A DNA stretch of 16,068 nt from CALXSC01 sp964493475. GTDB taxonomy: Bacteria; Pseudomonadota; Alphaproteobacteria; Rickettsiales; UBA1997. Position numbers and translations under genes: made by a program. The stretch is taken from NCBI GenBank assembly GCA_964493475.1, contig CAZBNS010000034.1, positions 1 to 16,068 of the forward strand, written 5' to 3'. Positions 7,854 through 15,430 of the stretch are shown in pieces. Each line of letters opens with the position of its first letter. Positions within the stretch are counted from its first letter, which is position 1. The notes under the pieces were generated by a model, which had not been told where the DNA came from, searched no databases, and saw nothing but the letters and a program-made list of their open reading frames with translations.

Positions 7854-9899
7854 TTATTTAATTCTAAATAACTTTTTAAACCAATTATTTTTTTTGTTAT
7901 TATTGTTATTATTTATTTTATTGTATTTATTAAATTGCTTTTTATTGTTAACTCTTTTTGGATTATTTTTATCATTATTTCCATAGATTTCTTCATCAAA
8001 CTTGTATTTTTTGATTTCGTTGTTATTTACAGAATATAGATTGCTATCATTAAAATTTGAATTAACTTTGCCAGTTTTTTCTTGCGGATCCAATTCTTTT
8101 TTCTCATCAGGAGTTAAGCCTTTTCTCTTTTTAATGTTGTATTCATTGTCTTCCATTGAGGAGTTTTCTTCTACAAATATAAATATGTTATAATCTTTTT
8201 CTATTTGAAAAATATTTTTCCTCTTGAAATTCAATAAATAAGTAGCTAGTTCTGGAGTTGTTTCTACTGTAATAATATTTATTTGTTTATCTAAAGTTGC
8301 GTATTTGATAGCTCGCAAAATATTCATTGCAACAATTTCTTTAGCTCTGATTTTGCCTCTACCCTTGCATCTTGGACAAACTTCACTGGTTCTTTCTATC
8401 AAACTAGCGCCAAGTCTTTGCCTTGATAATTCCATAAGTCCAAAAATGCTTAGTCTCGCAATTTGAATTCTTGCTCTATCGTCCATCATTGCATCTCTAA
8501 TAGCTTTTTCAACCAATCTTCTATTTTTGATTTCAAACATATCAATAAAATCAATAACTACAAGTCCAGCCAAATCCCTTAATTTTAATTGTTTTGCTAT
8601 TTCTTTGGCTGCCTCAATATTTGTTGATGTTGCCATTTCTTCAACGCCTTTTTCTTTTATTGCTTTTGCTGAGTTAACATCAATAGCAACTAAAGCTTCA
8701 GTTTGATCTATAATAATAGAACCACCTGATGGTAGATTTATCTTGTTGTTATATAATTCTAATAGCTGATTTTCGACACCGTATCGTTGAAACAATGGAG
8801 TTTTTTCACTATGTAATTTAAGATTAGGAGTTTTATCTGCTGCAATTATTTTTAATAAACCTTTAACTGATTTATAAGTTTCTTCACCTTCAATAGCAAT
8901 TTCGTCGACACCATCACTATATAAGTCTCTGATTGTTCTTTTAATAATATCGTCTTCAGCGTGTATAAATGTGAAAGCTTTTGACTCTAACGCTGTATCT
9001 TTGATTGCCTTCCATAATCTTATTAAGTATAAATAATCTTTTAAAATTTCTTCAGGTTTCTTGCCAACACCTGCTGTTCTTAAAATTATAGACTTATCAT
9101 TAGGGACATTTAGACTTCGCAAAATGCTTTTTAATATTTTTCTATCATTAAGATTGTTAACTTTTTTAGAAACGCCGCCCCTTTCTGGACTGTTAACCAT
9201 TAAGACGCAATATTTTCCAGCTATTGAAATATATGTAGTCATCGCTACGCCTTTATTTCCTCTTTCCTCTTTTAAAACTTGGACTAAAACATATTGTCCT
9301 TCTTTTACAACATCTTCAATTTTGTATTGAGAGTATTCATTATTTCCACTATTGATATCGGCCTCGTCATCAACAGGATAATTTGGAATTTCCATATCAC
9401 TGCTGTTTTCATCTTCGGTTGAAAATTTTAGTGATTCAACCGAGCTATCTTCATCAATTTTTTGGTTTTCATTAATATTCTTATTAATGTTATTAAGATG
9501 GTTTTCTGCAGAACTGTCATTATTTTCTTTAATATTCGTTTGCGGAATATTATTATTTTCTTGCAATTTTTCAATATTTCCAATTGTTTCTAAATTATTT
9601 AATTCGGAATTTTGAAAAAACTTAATTTTCTTTAAATCCTTAATTTCTTCTTTTGAAATATTGTAATAATCCGGGTGAATATCGGAAAAAGGCAAAAAAC
9701 CATGTCTTTCACCGCCGTATTCAACAAAAGCCGCTTGCAAGGATGGTTCAATCCTTGTAATTTTAGCTAAATAAATATTACCTTTTAACTGTTTAAAATT
9801 AAAATCTTCTCTATCATAATCTTCCAGAACGCCATCTGATAATAATGCAACTCTAGTTTCCTCCTTGAATGCACCATCTATTAAAATTTTTTTACTCAT
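7854..9899 (-). CDS. rne: Ribonuclease E (RNase E/G family)
   Basis: Endoribonuclease for mRNA decay and rRNA/tRNA maturation. I place the start at the ATG at 9899 (MSKKILIDGAFKEETRVALL), the usual RNase E N-terminus, with GAGAG just upstream. The frame stays open 20 codons further, but that extension looks non-coding. The product is 681 aa. The S1 domain (about 38-230) is split by an acidic Asn/Ser/Asp-rich insertion at about 95-190. The DNase I-like catalytic part has Asp407 and Asn409 (AIDVNS) and Asp450 (VVIDFIDM). The Zn-link is Cys508/Cys511 in CPRCKGRG. After about residue 585 comes a short Lys/Asn-rich tail with a run of six Asn, ending WFKKLFRIK. The long degradosome scaffold of enterobacterial RNase E is absent. 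It is convergent with trmB and divergent from the ankyrin gene. Confidence 0.95.
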   Translation of the reverse strand: MSKKILIDGAFKEETRVALLSDGVLEDYDREDFNFKQLKGNIYLAKITRIEPSLQAAFVEYGGERHGFLPFSDIHPDYYNISKEEIKDLKKIKFFQNSELNNLETIGNIEKLQENNNIPQTNIKENNDSSAENHLNNINKNINENQKIDEDSSVESLKFSTEDENSSDMEIPNYPVDDEADINSGNNEYSQYKIEDVVKEGQYVLVQVLKEERGNKGVAMTTYISIAGKYCVLMVNSPERGGVSKKVNNLNDRKILKSILRSLNVPNDKSIILRTAGVGKKPEEILKDYLYLIRLWKAIKDTALESKAFTFIHAEDDIIKRTIRDLYSDGVDEIAIEGEETYKSVKGLLKIIAADKTPNLKLHSEKTPLFQRYGVENQLLELYNNKINLPSGGSIIIDQTEALVAIDVNSAKAIKEKGVEEMATSTNIEAAKEIAKQLKLRDLAGLVVIDFIDMFEIKNRRLVEKAIRDAMMDDRARIQIARLSIFGLMELSRQRLGASLIERTSEVCPRCKGRGKIRAKEIVAMNILRAIKYATLDKQINIITVETTPELATYLLNFKRKNIFQIEKDYNIFIFVEENSSMEDNEYNIKKRKGLTPDEKKELDPQEKTGKVNSNFNDSNLYSVNNNEIKKYKFDEEIYGNNDKNNPKRVNNKKQFNKYNKINNNNNNKKNNWFKKLFRIK

Positions 9900-10353
9900 A
9901 ATCTCTCGTTTTTTAAACATTGCACTACACAATATTTGGCAAAAACTTTTTATAAACAATTATACAACAAATATCTTCTATAAAATCTACCAAAACTGTT
10001 TATTTGCAATGTAATTAATAATATAATAACTAAAAACTAAATTCGCTATAAATATTGCAAATAAATTATAAACATATACTAAAATATGTTATTTATAGAC
10101 TAGACTAAAATATTAAAAAAACAATAAAATTGTTTTAAAATATTTAATAATTATCAAATATTTATTCAAATCTTAAGAGTTAATTTTTATAATCCTTAAT
10201 TAACAATTAAGCGAGTTAAAATATATATTATTTCAATAAAGTTTTAAAACTTTTTATTTTATATTAAGCATTCTTTAGTTTGACTATAATTAAAAAAAGC
10301 TTTATTTTTAATATTTTTGCTATATCTTTATCGTGTAGGAATTTTATTTAAAT
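9900..10353. other. Long AT-rich divergent intergenic region
   Basis: About 450 bp with no credible gene, among the most AT-rich DNA in the window. It separates rne from the ankyrin gene and must hold both promoters. Structure seen: a perfect 12-bp inverted repeat, 9999-10010 and 10054-10065 (tttatttgcaat / attgcaaataaa); a 7-bp inverted repeat, 10071-10077/10084-10090; a 17-bp palindrome at 10195-10211 containing TTAA-N7-TTAA (10196-10210), the spacing of a CtrA site; and a perfect 16-bp palindrome at 10238-10253 (aaagttttaaaacttt). In DNA this AT-rich some of these will be chance. No DnaA-box cluster was seen. Confidence 0.6.
10280..10308 (+). promoter_or_regulatory. Candidate sigma-70-type promoter for the ankyrin gene
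   Basis: TTGACT at 10280-10285, a 17-bp spacer, and TATTTT at 10303-10308. The -35 box is strong and the spacing ideal; the -10 is weak. It would give a leader of about 40 nt with AGGA at 10337-10340, 13 nt before the ATG. Confidence 0.5.
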
Positions 10354-11871
10354 ATGTTTAATAAAAAACTTTATTTATTTATCTTAATTTTTTTATGCGC
10401 TGCAGGTAAGGTTAATGGCGCTGAAGGCGGATATTTTAATGTGCAAAGTGGTTCCGAGTATTTAGGTTTTGCTAATATGAATAAGGAATTTAAAATAACT
10501 TCTTTAATGAATAGTGCTATAGCAAATGATTTTAAGGCAACAAAAATTTTTATAACTTCCGGTTCCAATGTAAATGAAGTTAATATAGCCAATGTTTCGG
10601 CATTGCATTTGGCAGCACGAAATTATGCATTTGAATCAGCAAAAGTGTTAATAGAAAGCGGAGCAAATGTTAATGCAAAAGATTCGGAAGGTTGGACGCC
10701 ATTAATGAGGGCAAGCTTGAATAGCGATGAAAAATTAATGAAATTATTGTTGGAGAATGGTGCGAGTATATGGACAAAAAATATATTTGGAGATACGGCA
10801 TTAGTACATGCAGCAATGGCTGATTGCTATGAATGTGGTAAATTATTACTTGATAATGCTAACAGTAAAAGAGGTTCTACTAAGGATCAAATTAGAAAAG
10901 CTTTAGATATTACCAGAAAAAGATATAATGAACCGTTTATTGAATTATTAACAGAACATCTTTCAAGTGGAGAACTTTTAATTTTGTCATCTTCAACAAA
11001 ACCTATTAGTATTGTTGACAATGAAAATTTATTGGCAACAGGAGAAAGCATAACTATAATAATATATAACTTTTTAGGAAAAACCATTAATGCTTCCGAA
11101 CTAGATGAGTTGAATAAATCAGTTAAAAGTAAAACAGAAAAAAAACAGTTAAAATTAGTCCACCAAGATAAAAAAGACATGGAAGAGGAAAAGATGATGA
11201 AATCATTTGACTTTGCCGGCAGAAAAGAAAGCCATATTGCTTTAGAAAACGACTTAAAACAAGAGAGTCTTCAAAATAATAAAATAATTGAAAGTACTAA
11301 AAAGACTGCAGACACTAAACCGCCTCAAACAAAATTTGTTTTTGAAAAAGGAGAAATGAAATCAGAACAGAATTTGGGTATTTCCGAAAATTCTGCGCCT
11401 AAACCTGTTTTTCCAACGAAAGTAGTAGATGACAAAAACACTAAAACTGCTCCAGAAACAACATTTACTCTTGAAAAAGGAAAAGAACCTATAAAAAAGG
11501 AAGAGGGTATTAATATTCCAAAAACGTCAGGCGGTAAAGATACTAATGCAACAACTAATGAAAAAAGAGATTTAGAAAATAAATCAATGTATAAATTGAA
11601 TAGCGATACTAAAACATTAAGCACTCCAAAAAAAGAGAAAATTAGCATTGTTTTTGAAGACAAGCAAACGGATTCGCAAAATAATCAAGCATACAAACTG
11701 AATAATGACGTTAAAACAATAAATCTTCAAAAAAATGAAATTAATAACGTGGTTGAAGAGGATAAAACCTTGAATAAAAATTATAATTTAAAACCAGCGC
11801 AAAAATCTATTCAAGATAATTCGCAATCGACTTATAATTTACAAAATGACGACAGAACTTTGAATAAATAA
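10354..11871 (+). CDS. Exported ankyrin-repeat protein with repeated C-terminal motif
   Basis: A 505-aa protein. Residues 1-23 look like a Sec signal peptide (basic MFNKK, hydrophobic LYLFILIFLCAAG, likely cleavage near NGA/E); the Cys is not in a good lipobox. Residues about 47-170 form roughly four ankyrin repeats, clearest at SALHLAARN...LIESGANVNAKD and TPLMRASLN...LLLENGASIW. Residues 250-505 are polar and probably disordered. There a ten-residue motif, Y-x-L-x-x-x-x-[KR]-[TS]-[LI], recurs at Tyr413, Tyr447, Tyr477 and Tyr494, and an F-E-K-G / L-E-K-G pair occurs earlier. Ankyrin repeats bind proteins; here they would act in the periplasm, at the surface or outside the cell. The partner is unknown. 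rsmE follows after 15 bp, perhaps co-transcribed. Confidence 0.88.
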   Translation: MFNKKLYLFILIFLCAAGKVNGAEGGYFNVQSGSEYLGFANMNKEFKITSLMNSAIANDFKATKIFITSGSNVNEVNIANVSALHLAARNYAFESAKVLIESGANVNAKDSEGWTPLMRASLNSDEKLMKLLLENGASIWTKNIFGDTALVHAAMADCYECGKLLLDNANSKRGSTKDQIRKALDITRKRYNEPFIELLTEHLSSGELLILSSSTKPISIVDNENLLATGESITIIIYNFLGKTINASELDELNKSVKSKTEKKQLKLVHQDKKDMEEEKMMKSFDFAGRKESHIALENDLKQESLQNNKIIESTKKTADTKPPQTKFVFEKGEMKSEQNLGISENSAPKPVFPTKVVDDKNTKTAPETTFTLEKGKEPIKKEEGINIPKTSGGKDTNATTNEKRDLENKSMYKLNSDTKTLSTPKKEKISIVFEDKQTDSQNNQAYKLNNDVKTINLQKNEINNVVEEDKTLNKNYNLKPAQKSIQDNSQSTYNLQNDDRTLNK

Positions 11872-11886
11872 TAAGAATTGTTATTT

Positions 11887-12600
11887 ATGTTAAGAATATT
11901 TTTAAAAGAAGATTTAGATATAAACAAAGAAATTAAAATATCCGACAAAATATATCATTATATTGTGAACGTAATGAGATGCAAGGTTAAAAATGAATTA
12001 ACTGTTCTCAATGGAAGAGATGGTGAATTTTTAGCAGAGATTAATTTTTTAAATAATAAATATTGTATTTTAAAAATAAAAAACAAAATTAAGAATTATC
12101 AAAAAGAAAAATTCTTAGGGCTTATTTTTGCCCCAGTCCAAAAAATAGATTTATTATTAAAAAGTGCTACAGAATTAGGCACTACAGATTTTTTTCCAAT
12201 AAATACCGATTATGCCACCAACAAAAATATTTTAAAAACAAATAAACTTGAAGGGAATATAATTGAGGCGATAGAGCAAAGTGAAAGGCTGGATTTTCCA
12301 AATATTCATGAATTAACCAATTTGAAAGAAATATTGGAAAAATTAAAAAGTGAAAACTCATTAATATTTTTTTGTGAAGAAAGAACTGGGCAAAACTCAA
12401 TAAAAGAAGTTTTAAAAAATATCAAAATTAATGACAAAAAAATATATGCGTTAGTTGGGGCAGAAGGCGGTTTTTCAAATAGAGAAAAGGAATTAATAAA
12501 TTCATATCAAAATGTTGTTTCAATTAGTTTGGGAAATACAATACTGAGAGTTGAAACGGCAACAATCGCTATTTTGAGTATTTTAAAAAATATATTATAA
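11887..12600 (+). CDS. rsmE: 16S rRNA (uracil1498-N3)-methyltransferase
   Basis: SPOUT-class methyltransferase that modifies U1498 in helix 44 of 16S rRNA. I use the ATG at 11887, giving a 237-aa product that starts MLRIFLKEDL, typical of the family. An in-frame TTG at 11878 would add three residues but is less likely. The N-terminal PUA-like domain includes HYIVNVMRCKVKNELTVLNG. The C-terminal knot has VGAEGGFSNRE and ISLGNTILRVETATIAIL, the SAM-binding loops of RsmE. The Shine-Dalgarno is weak (AAG). It follows the ankyrin gene by 15 bp and converges on the ASCH gene, 87 bp away; no clear terminator is seen between them. Confidence 0.95.
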   Translation: MLRIFLKEDLDINKEIKISDKIYHYIVNVMRCKVKNELTVLNGRDGEFLAEINFLNNKYCILKIKNKIKNYQKEKFLGLIFAPVQKIDLLLKSATELGTTDFFPINTDYATNKNILKTNKLEGNIIEAIEQSERLDFPNIHELTNLKEILEKLKSENSLIFFCEERTGQNSIKEVLKNIKINDKKIYALVGAEGGFSNREKELINSYQNVVSISLGNTILRVETATIAILSILKNIL

Positions 12601-12687
12601 TTCCAAAATACCGTCAGTGAAGATATTTATTAACAGTATTTAATAATATATTTCCTCTGTTTCACCAACCATCATTTTTTAATCAAA

Positions 12688-13119
12688 CTAAAACAAATCC
12701 AATTGTTTGGAATTAGCATTTTGTTCCATATTTGGAAACAAATTAGTATTCCATATTCCTTGATGACCTTTTGCAATAACTGGTTCTTTAAAAACTTTCA
12801 CAATTTTCAATTTCCAAGCATAGCGACCGATGCGCCAATCTCCAAAATCCTTCTCAGTCTGATTTTGTTGTTTTATAAATTCGTCCGTCATAAAAATACA
12901 ATCTAATAAATCACAAATTACAACAATTTTCCCATATTGCAATTTATCAGAAATTTCATATTTACTTGCAAGTTCTTTATATTCTTTTGATAATGGTTTA
13001 ACTGAACAATGAATAGCAATAAGTCCACGGTGCTTAGTTGCCCAAGACCTAGTTTCATACTTTTTCAATCCAAGTACGATTGCTTGTGCATAAGGCTGCC
13101 ATAAAGTTAATGCTTTCAT
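12688..13119 (-). CDS. ASCH-domain protein
   Basis: A 143-aa protein with a full ASCH domain, a PUA-like beta-barrel that binds RNA or modified nucleosides. The start LTLWQPYAQAIVLGLKKYETRSW carries the signature GxKxxExR: G17, K19, E22, R24. RGLIAIHCS and the later GRYAWKLKIVKVF and KGHQGIWN fit the family's barrel strands. It is larger than YqfB (N4-acetylcytidine amidohydrolase, about 100 aa), so that activity should not be assumed. This longer type is common in phages and accessory regions. The gene lies 81 bp downstream of efp on the same strand and could share its transcript. No Shine-Dalgarno precedes the ATG. The last residues (ANSKQLDLF) are a short polar tail; QLDLF resembles a bacterial beta-clamp-binding motif. 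Confidence 0.88.
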   Translation of the reverse strand: MKALTLWQPYAQAIVLGLKKYETRSWATKHRGLIAIHCSVKPLSKEYKELASKYEISDKLQYGKIVVICDLLDCIFMTDEFIKQQNQTEKDFGDWRIGRYAWKLKIVKVFKEPVIAKGHQGIWNTNLFPNMEQNANSKQLDLF

Positions 13120-13200
13120 ATTATAAATATTATCTATTACTTAAATTACTTTCAATAATTAAAATGATATTTAATAGGACAGATGATATGCTTAACTAAA

Positions 13201-13758
13201 TTATTTTGCTCTTTCTACATAACTTGCGTCTTCAGTTCTAACAATAATTTTATCATCAGATTTTATAAACGGAGGAACCATAACCCTAACTCCATTTTCA
13301 AGTATTGCCGGCTTAAAAGAGGCAGTAGCTGTTTGGCCTTTTACTGTTGCCTCTGTTGATTGGATTGATACAACAACTTTTTCAGGCAATCTAATTCTAA
13401 GTGGATTTCCATCACAGTATTCAACGACAACATCCATACCATCCTGCAAAAAAGGAATAGCATCACCAACTAAACTTTTATTCAAAAGAATTTGTTCATA
13501 AGTTTCCATATCCATCAAAGCTAAATTATCAGCATCCATATATTGATATTGATATGATTTATCTTCTAAATTAGCTTTTTCTACATCATCTGTAGTATTA
13601 AATCTATTCATTAATTTATTGCCGCTTTTTAGATCTTTCATTTCAACTTGTAAAAAAGCTCCACCTTTGCCGGGTTTTACGTGCTCTCTTTTTGTTATAA
13701 TACAGTATTTTCCATTGTAAATAATTACATTTCCCACACTAATAGAGTTTACATTCAT
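13201..13758 (-). CDS. efp: Translation elongation factor P
   Basis: Binds ribosomes stalled on consecutive prolines and promotes peptide-bond formation. The 185-aa length fits bacterial EF-P, with domain I (about 1-62), domain II (about 63-127) and domain III to the end. The tip loop HVKPGKGGAFLQVEMKDLKS carries Lys31, the residue that is beta-lysylated by EpmA/EpmB in many proteobacteria; neither enzyme is in this window. The C-terminal block AILENGVRVMVPPFIKSDDK matches the family signature. The ATG has a good Shine-Dalgarno (AGGA, 5 nt upstream). The ASCH gene follows after 81 bp. G+C looks higher than in neighbouring unknown genes, as expected for a strongly expressed gene. Confidence 0.97.
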   Translation of the reverse strand: MNVNSISVGNVIIYNGKYCIITKREHVKPGKGGAFLQVEMKDLKSGNKLMNRFNTTDDVEKANLEDKSYQYQYMDADNLALMDMETYEQILLNKSLVGDAIPFLQDGMDVVVEYCDGNPLRIRLPEKVVVSIQSTEATVKGQTATASFKPAILENGVRVMVPPFIKSDDKIIVRTEDASYVERAK

Positions 13759-13951
13759 AAAAATCCTATTCTATCTTTTTCACCATGCTGAGGATACTAC
13801 AATATTAATTTTTGAAAATCAATAGACTACAGCATTTCTCTACTTCTCAATATCATTTGACATAAATTCACAACAAAATAAATCATCTAAATGGCTTACT
13901 TCGTTTAAATTATTTTAAAAATCTTGCCTTTTCATTATTTACTATGAACTA

Positions 13952-15412
13952 TCATCGATATTGCAAAGGACTTATTGCCCTCGCTTTTTTTGGAACCTCT
14001 GCAGCTTTGGATAACATTAACAATTCTTTTAAATGCTCTTCCCTTGCTTTTCCTATTAGCTTATTTTGAATTTTTTCTTCTTTTGGCAATTTTTCTAAAA
14101 TTTTTGGCTGAACATCATTAATTCGTCTTATTTTTTCTTTTACAGATTCTCCTCTAGATTTCTCTTTTAAAGAGAATTCCTCTATTTTTTCTTCAAGTTC
14201 TTTAACTTGTTTTTCTAAAACAATTAGCGTATTTGGAAGTAGTTTTAATTTACAGCATTTTTTTTGATACTCCTTCTTAAATTCTTTAGCTGCATTCACT
14301 TCTGCTTTATTACTTCCATCTTCTTCTAATTTTGGAATTACAATGGATTTTTTTGCTAATTCTTTTACTTCTAAAGAAAGCTTCTTATATTCTGTAGAAG
14401 CCAATTGTTGTTCATATTGTTCTCTTAGAACACTTATTCTCTCTTTTGTTTCTTTAATTACAATTTGCGAATCAGTTATGTCCTTTTTCGACTTTTTTAA
14501 CTCTTCATTATACTCCCGCATTAAATAACCTTGTATATCGTTTAAAAACTTAAGAGATTGAAAATACACAAGCAATTCTGTTGGAACTAATCCATAAGTT
14601 CTTCCCTCAATAAAAGAACCAGTATTAAATTCACTACCATCTTTGTTGATGAAAAATTGTCTCATATATTCATTAAAGTCTTGCTGCCTTCTGTCAGATA
14701 ATAAAAATCTTTCGGTTAATTTTTTTACAAACTCAACACAATAAGATCCACAAGTTAAATCATCGGCTTGAATTTGAGACTCTATATGAAACGCATTTTG
14801 ACCAGCTATTAAACCTTGGACACGATCTTCCACCGGAAACCTTTGAAAATAATAGCCACATGAATCCAAAAAATAAAAATTATTTCCGCATTCTGCAACC
14901 AAAGAAAGATGTTCGTGGCTAGACCATACAACAAAATTTAATGGTTTTCCAGCTCTACGCACTATTTCTGGAATTTCAGCGCATAACTTTGCGCCTACTT
15001 CTTGATAACGAGCCTTTTTCTGTTTTTCAATTTCTTCATCAGAATCATCTGATAATGAACTAGAACTCGATCTGGTTTGCAATTCCATTTTAGATTTAGA
15101 TTTTTCGGGATCTCTTTGAACAACAATTGAACATGTATTAATTATACCCGAAAAAGTATCTTCAGAAGAACTACAAAGTTTTTCATCTTCACTTTGAATA
15201 ACTGTATCTTCAGAAGAACTATAAAGTTTTTCATCTTCACTTTGAATAACTTCTTCTAAAAATGTTATTGAAATTACATATTCTAATTTTTGTTGTTTTA
15301 CATAATGAGATAATAAAACCTTAACACCAAGAGAACTTATTGGATTAAGATCTCCTTCCTTCTCATTCAAGTAACCAGCATCAATAAGTTTACGTTTAAC
15401 TAAATCGGTCAT
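13952..15412 (-). CDS. Clan CE (Ulp1-like) cysteine protease candidate with coiled-coil tail
   Basis: A 486-aa multidomain protein. Residues 1-50 are a small ordered segment. Residues 53-128 are acidic and Ser-rich, including a 16-residue unit repeated exactly in tandem bar one residue (55-86) and a run of five Ser (115-119). Residues about 140-290 match the order of clan CE proteases: His168 in SSHEHLSLVAE, Asp183 in FLDSCG, Gln215 and Cys221 in QADDLTCGSYCVEF, with the family's Gln-to-Cys spacing of six. Residues about 298-430 are coiled coil. Clan CE includes SUMO/ubiquitin proteases and YopJ-type acetyltransferases, and bacterial members are usually secreted effectors. No signal peptide is seen, so a type IV or other system would be needed. 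No Shine-Dalgarno precedes the ATG, which lies 18 bp after the stop of the 69-aa gene. The fold call is from motifs only. Confidence 0.72.
   Translation of the reverse strand: MTDLVKRKLIDAGYLNEKEGDLNPISSLGVKVLLSHYVKQQKLEYVISITFLEEVIQSEDEKLYSSSEDTVIQSEDEKLCSSSEDTFSGIINTCSIVVQRDPEKSKSKMELQTRSSSSSLSDDSDEEIEKQKKARYQEVGAKLCAEIPEIVRRAGKPLNFVVWSSHEHLSLVAECGNNFYFLDSCGYYFQRFPVEDRVQGLIAGQNAFHIESQIQADDLTCGSYCVEFVKKLTERFLLSDRRQQDFNEYMRQFFINKDGSEFNTGSFIEGRTYGLVPTELLVYFQSLKFLNDIQGYLMREYNEELKKSKKDITDSQIVIKETKERISVLREQYEQQLASTEYKKLSLEVKELAKKSIVIPKLEEDGSNKAEVNAAKEFKKEYQKKCCKLKLLPNTLIVLEKQVKELEEKIEEFSLKEKSRGESVKEKIRRINDVQPKILEKLPKEEKIQNKLIGKAREEHLKELLMLSKAAEVPKKARAISPLQYR
15156..15251. repeat. 48-bp in-frame tandem duplication
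   Basis: 15156-15203 and 15204-15251 are adjacent copies of a 48-bp unit beginning gtatcttcagaagaacta, differing at a single base (c at 15173, t at 15221). Because 48 is a multiple of three, the reading frame is kept and the unit encodes 16 residues, VIQSEDEKL[YC]SSSEDT, twice. The near identity points to a recent or still unstable duplication inside the acidic N-terminus of the CE-protease candidate. Confidence 0.95.
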
Positions 15413-15430
15413 TTTTTATCAACAAAGTGG

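Noticed and set aside
9900..9959. Upstream extension of the rne frame by 20 codons to an ATG at 9959
   Set aside because: The RNase E family starts at the internal MSKKILIDGA, which has GAGAG just before it; the extension shows no family similarity.
9960..10353. Replication origin
   Set aside because: It is very AT-rich but shows no DnaA-box cluster and no dnaA, parAB or hemE neighbours.
10354..10422. Lipoprotein signal for the ankyrin protein
   Set aside because: The Cys at position 15 is preceded by IFL rather than a lipobox and sits within the hydrophobic core.
11325..11663. Minus-strand open frame of 112 codons inside the ankyrin gene
   Set aside because: It is the hydrophobic-looking complement of the Lys/Glu-rich tail, a common shadow of charged coding sequence.
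11878..11886. TTG start three codons upstream for rsmE
   Set aside because: The ATG at 11887 gives the usual RsmE N-terminus (MLRIFL), and neither start has a better ribosome-binding site.
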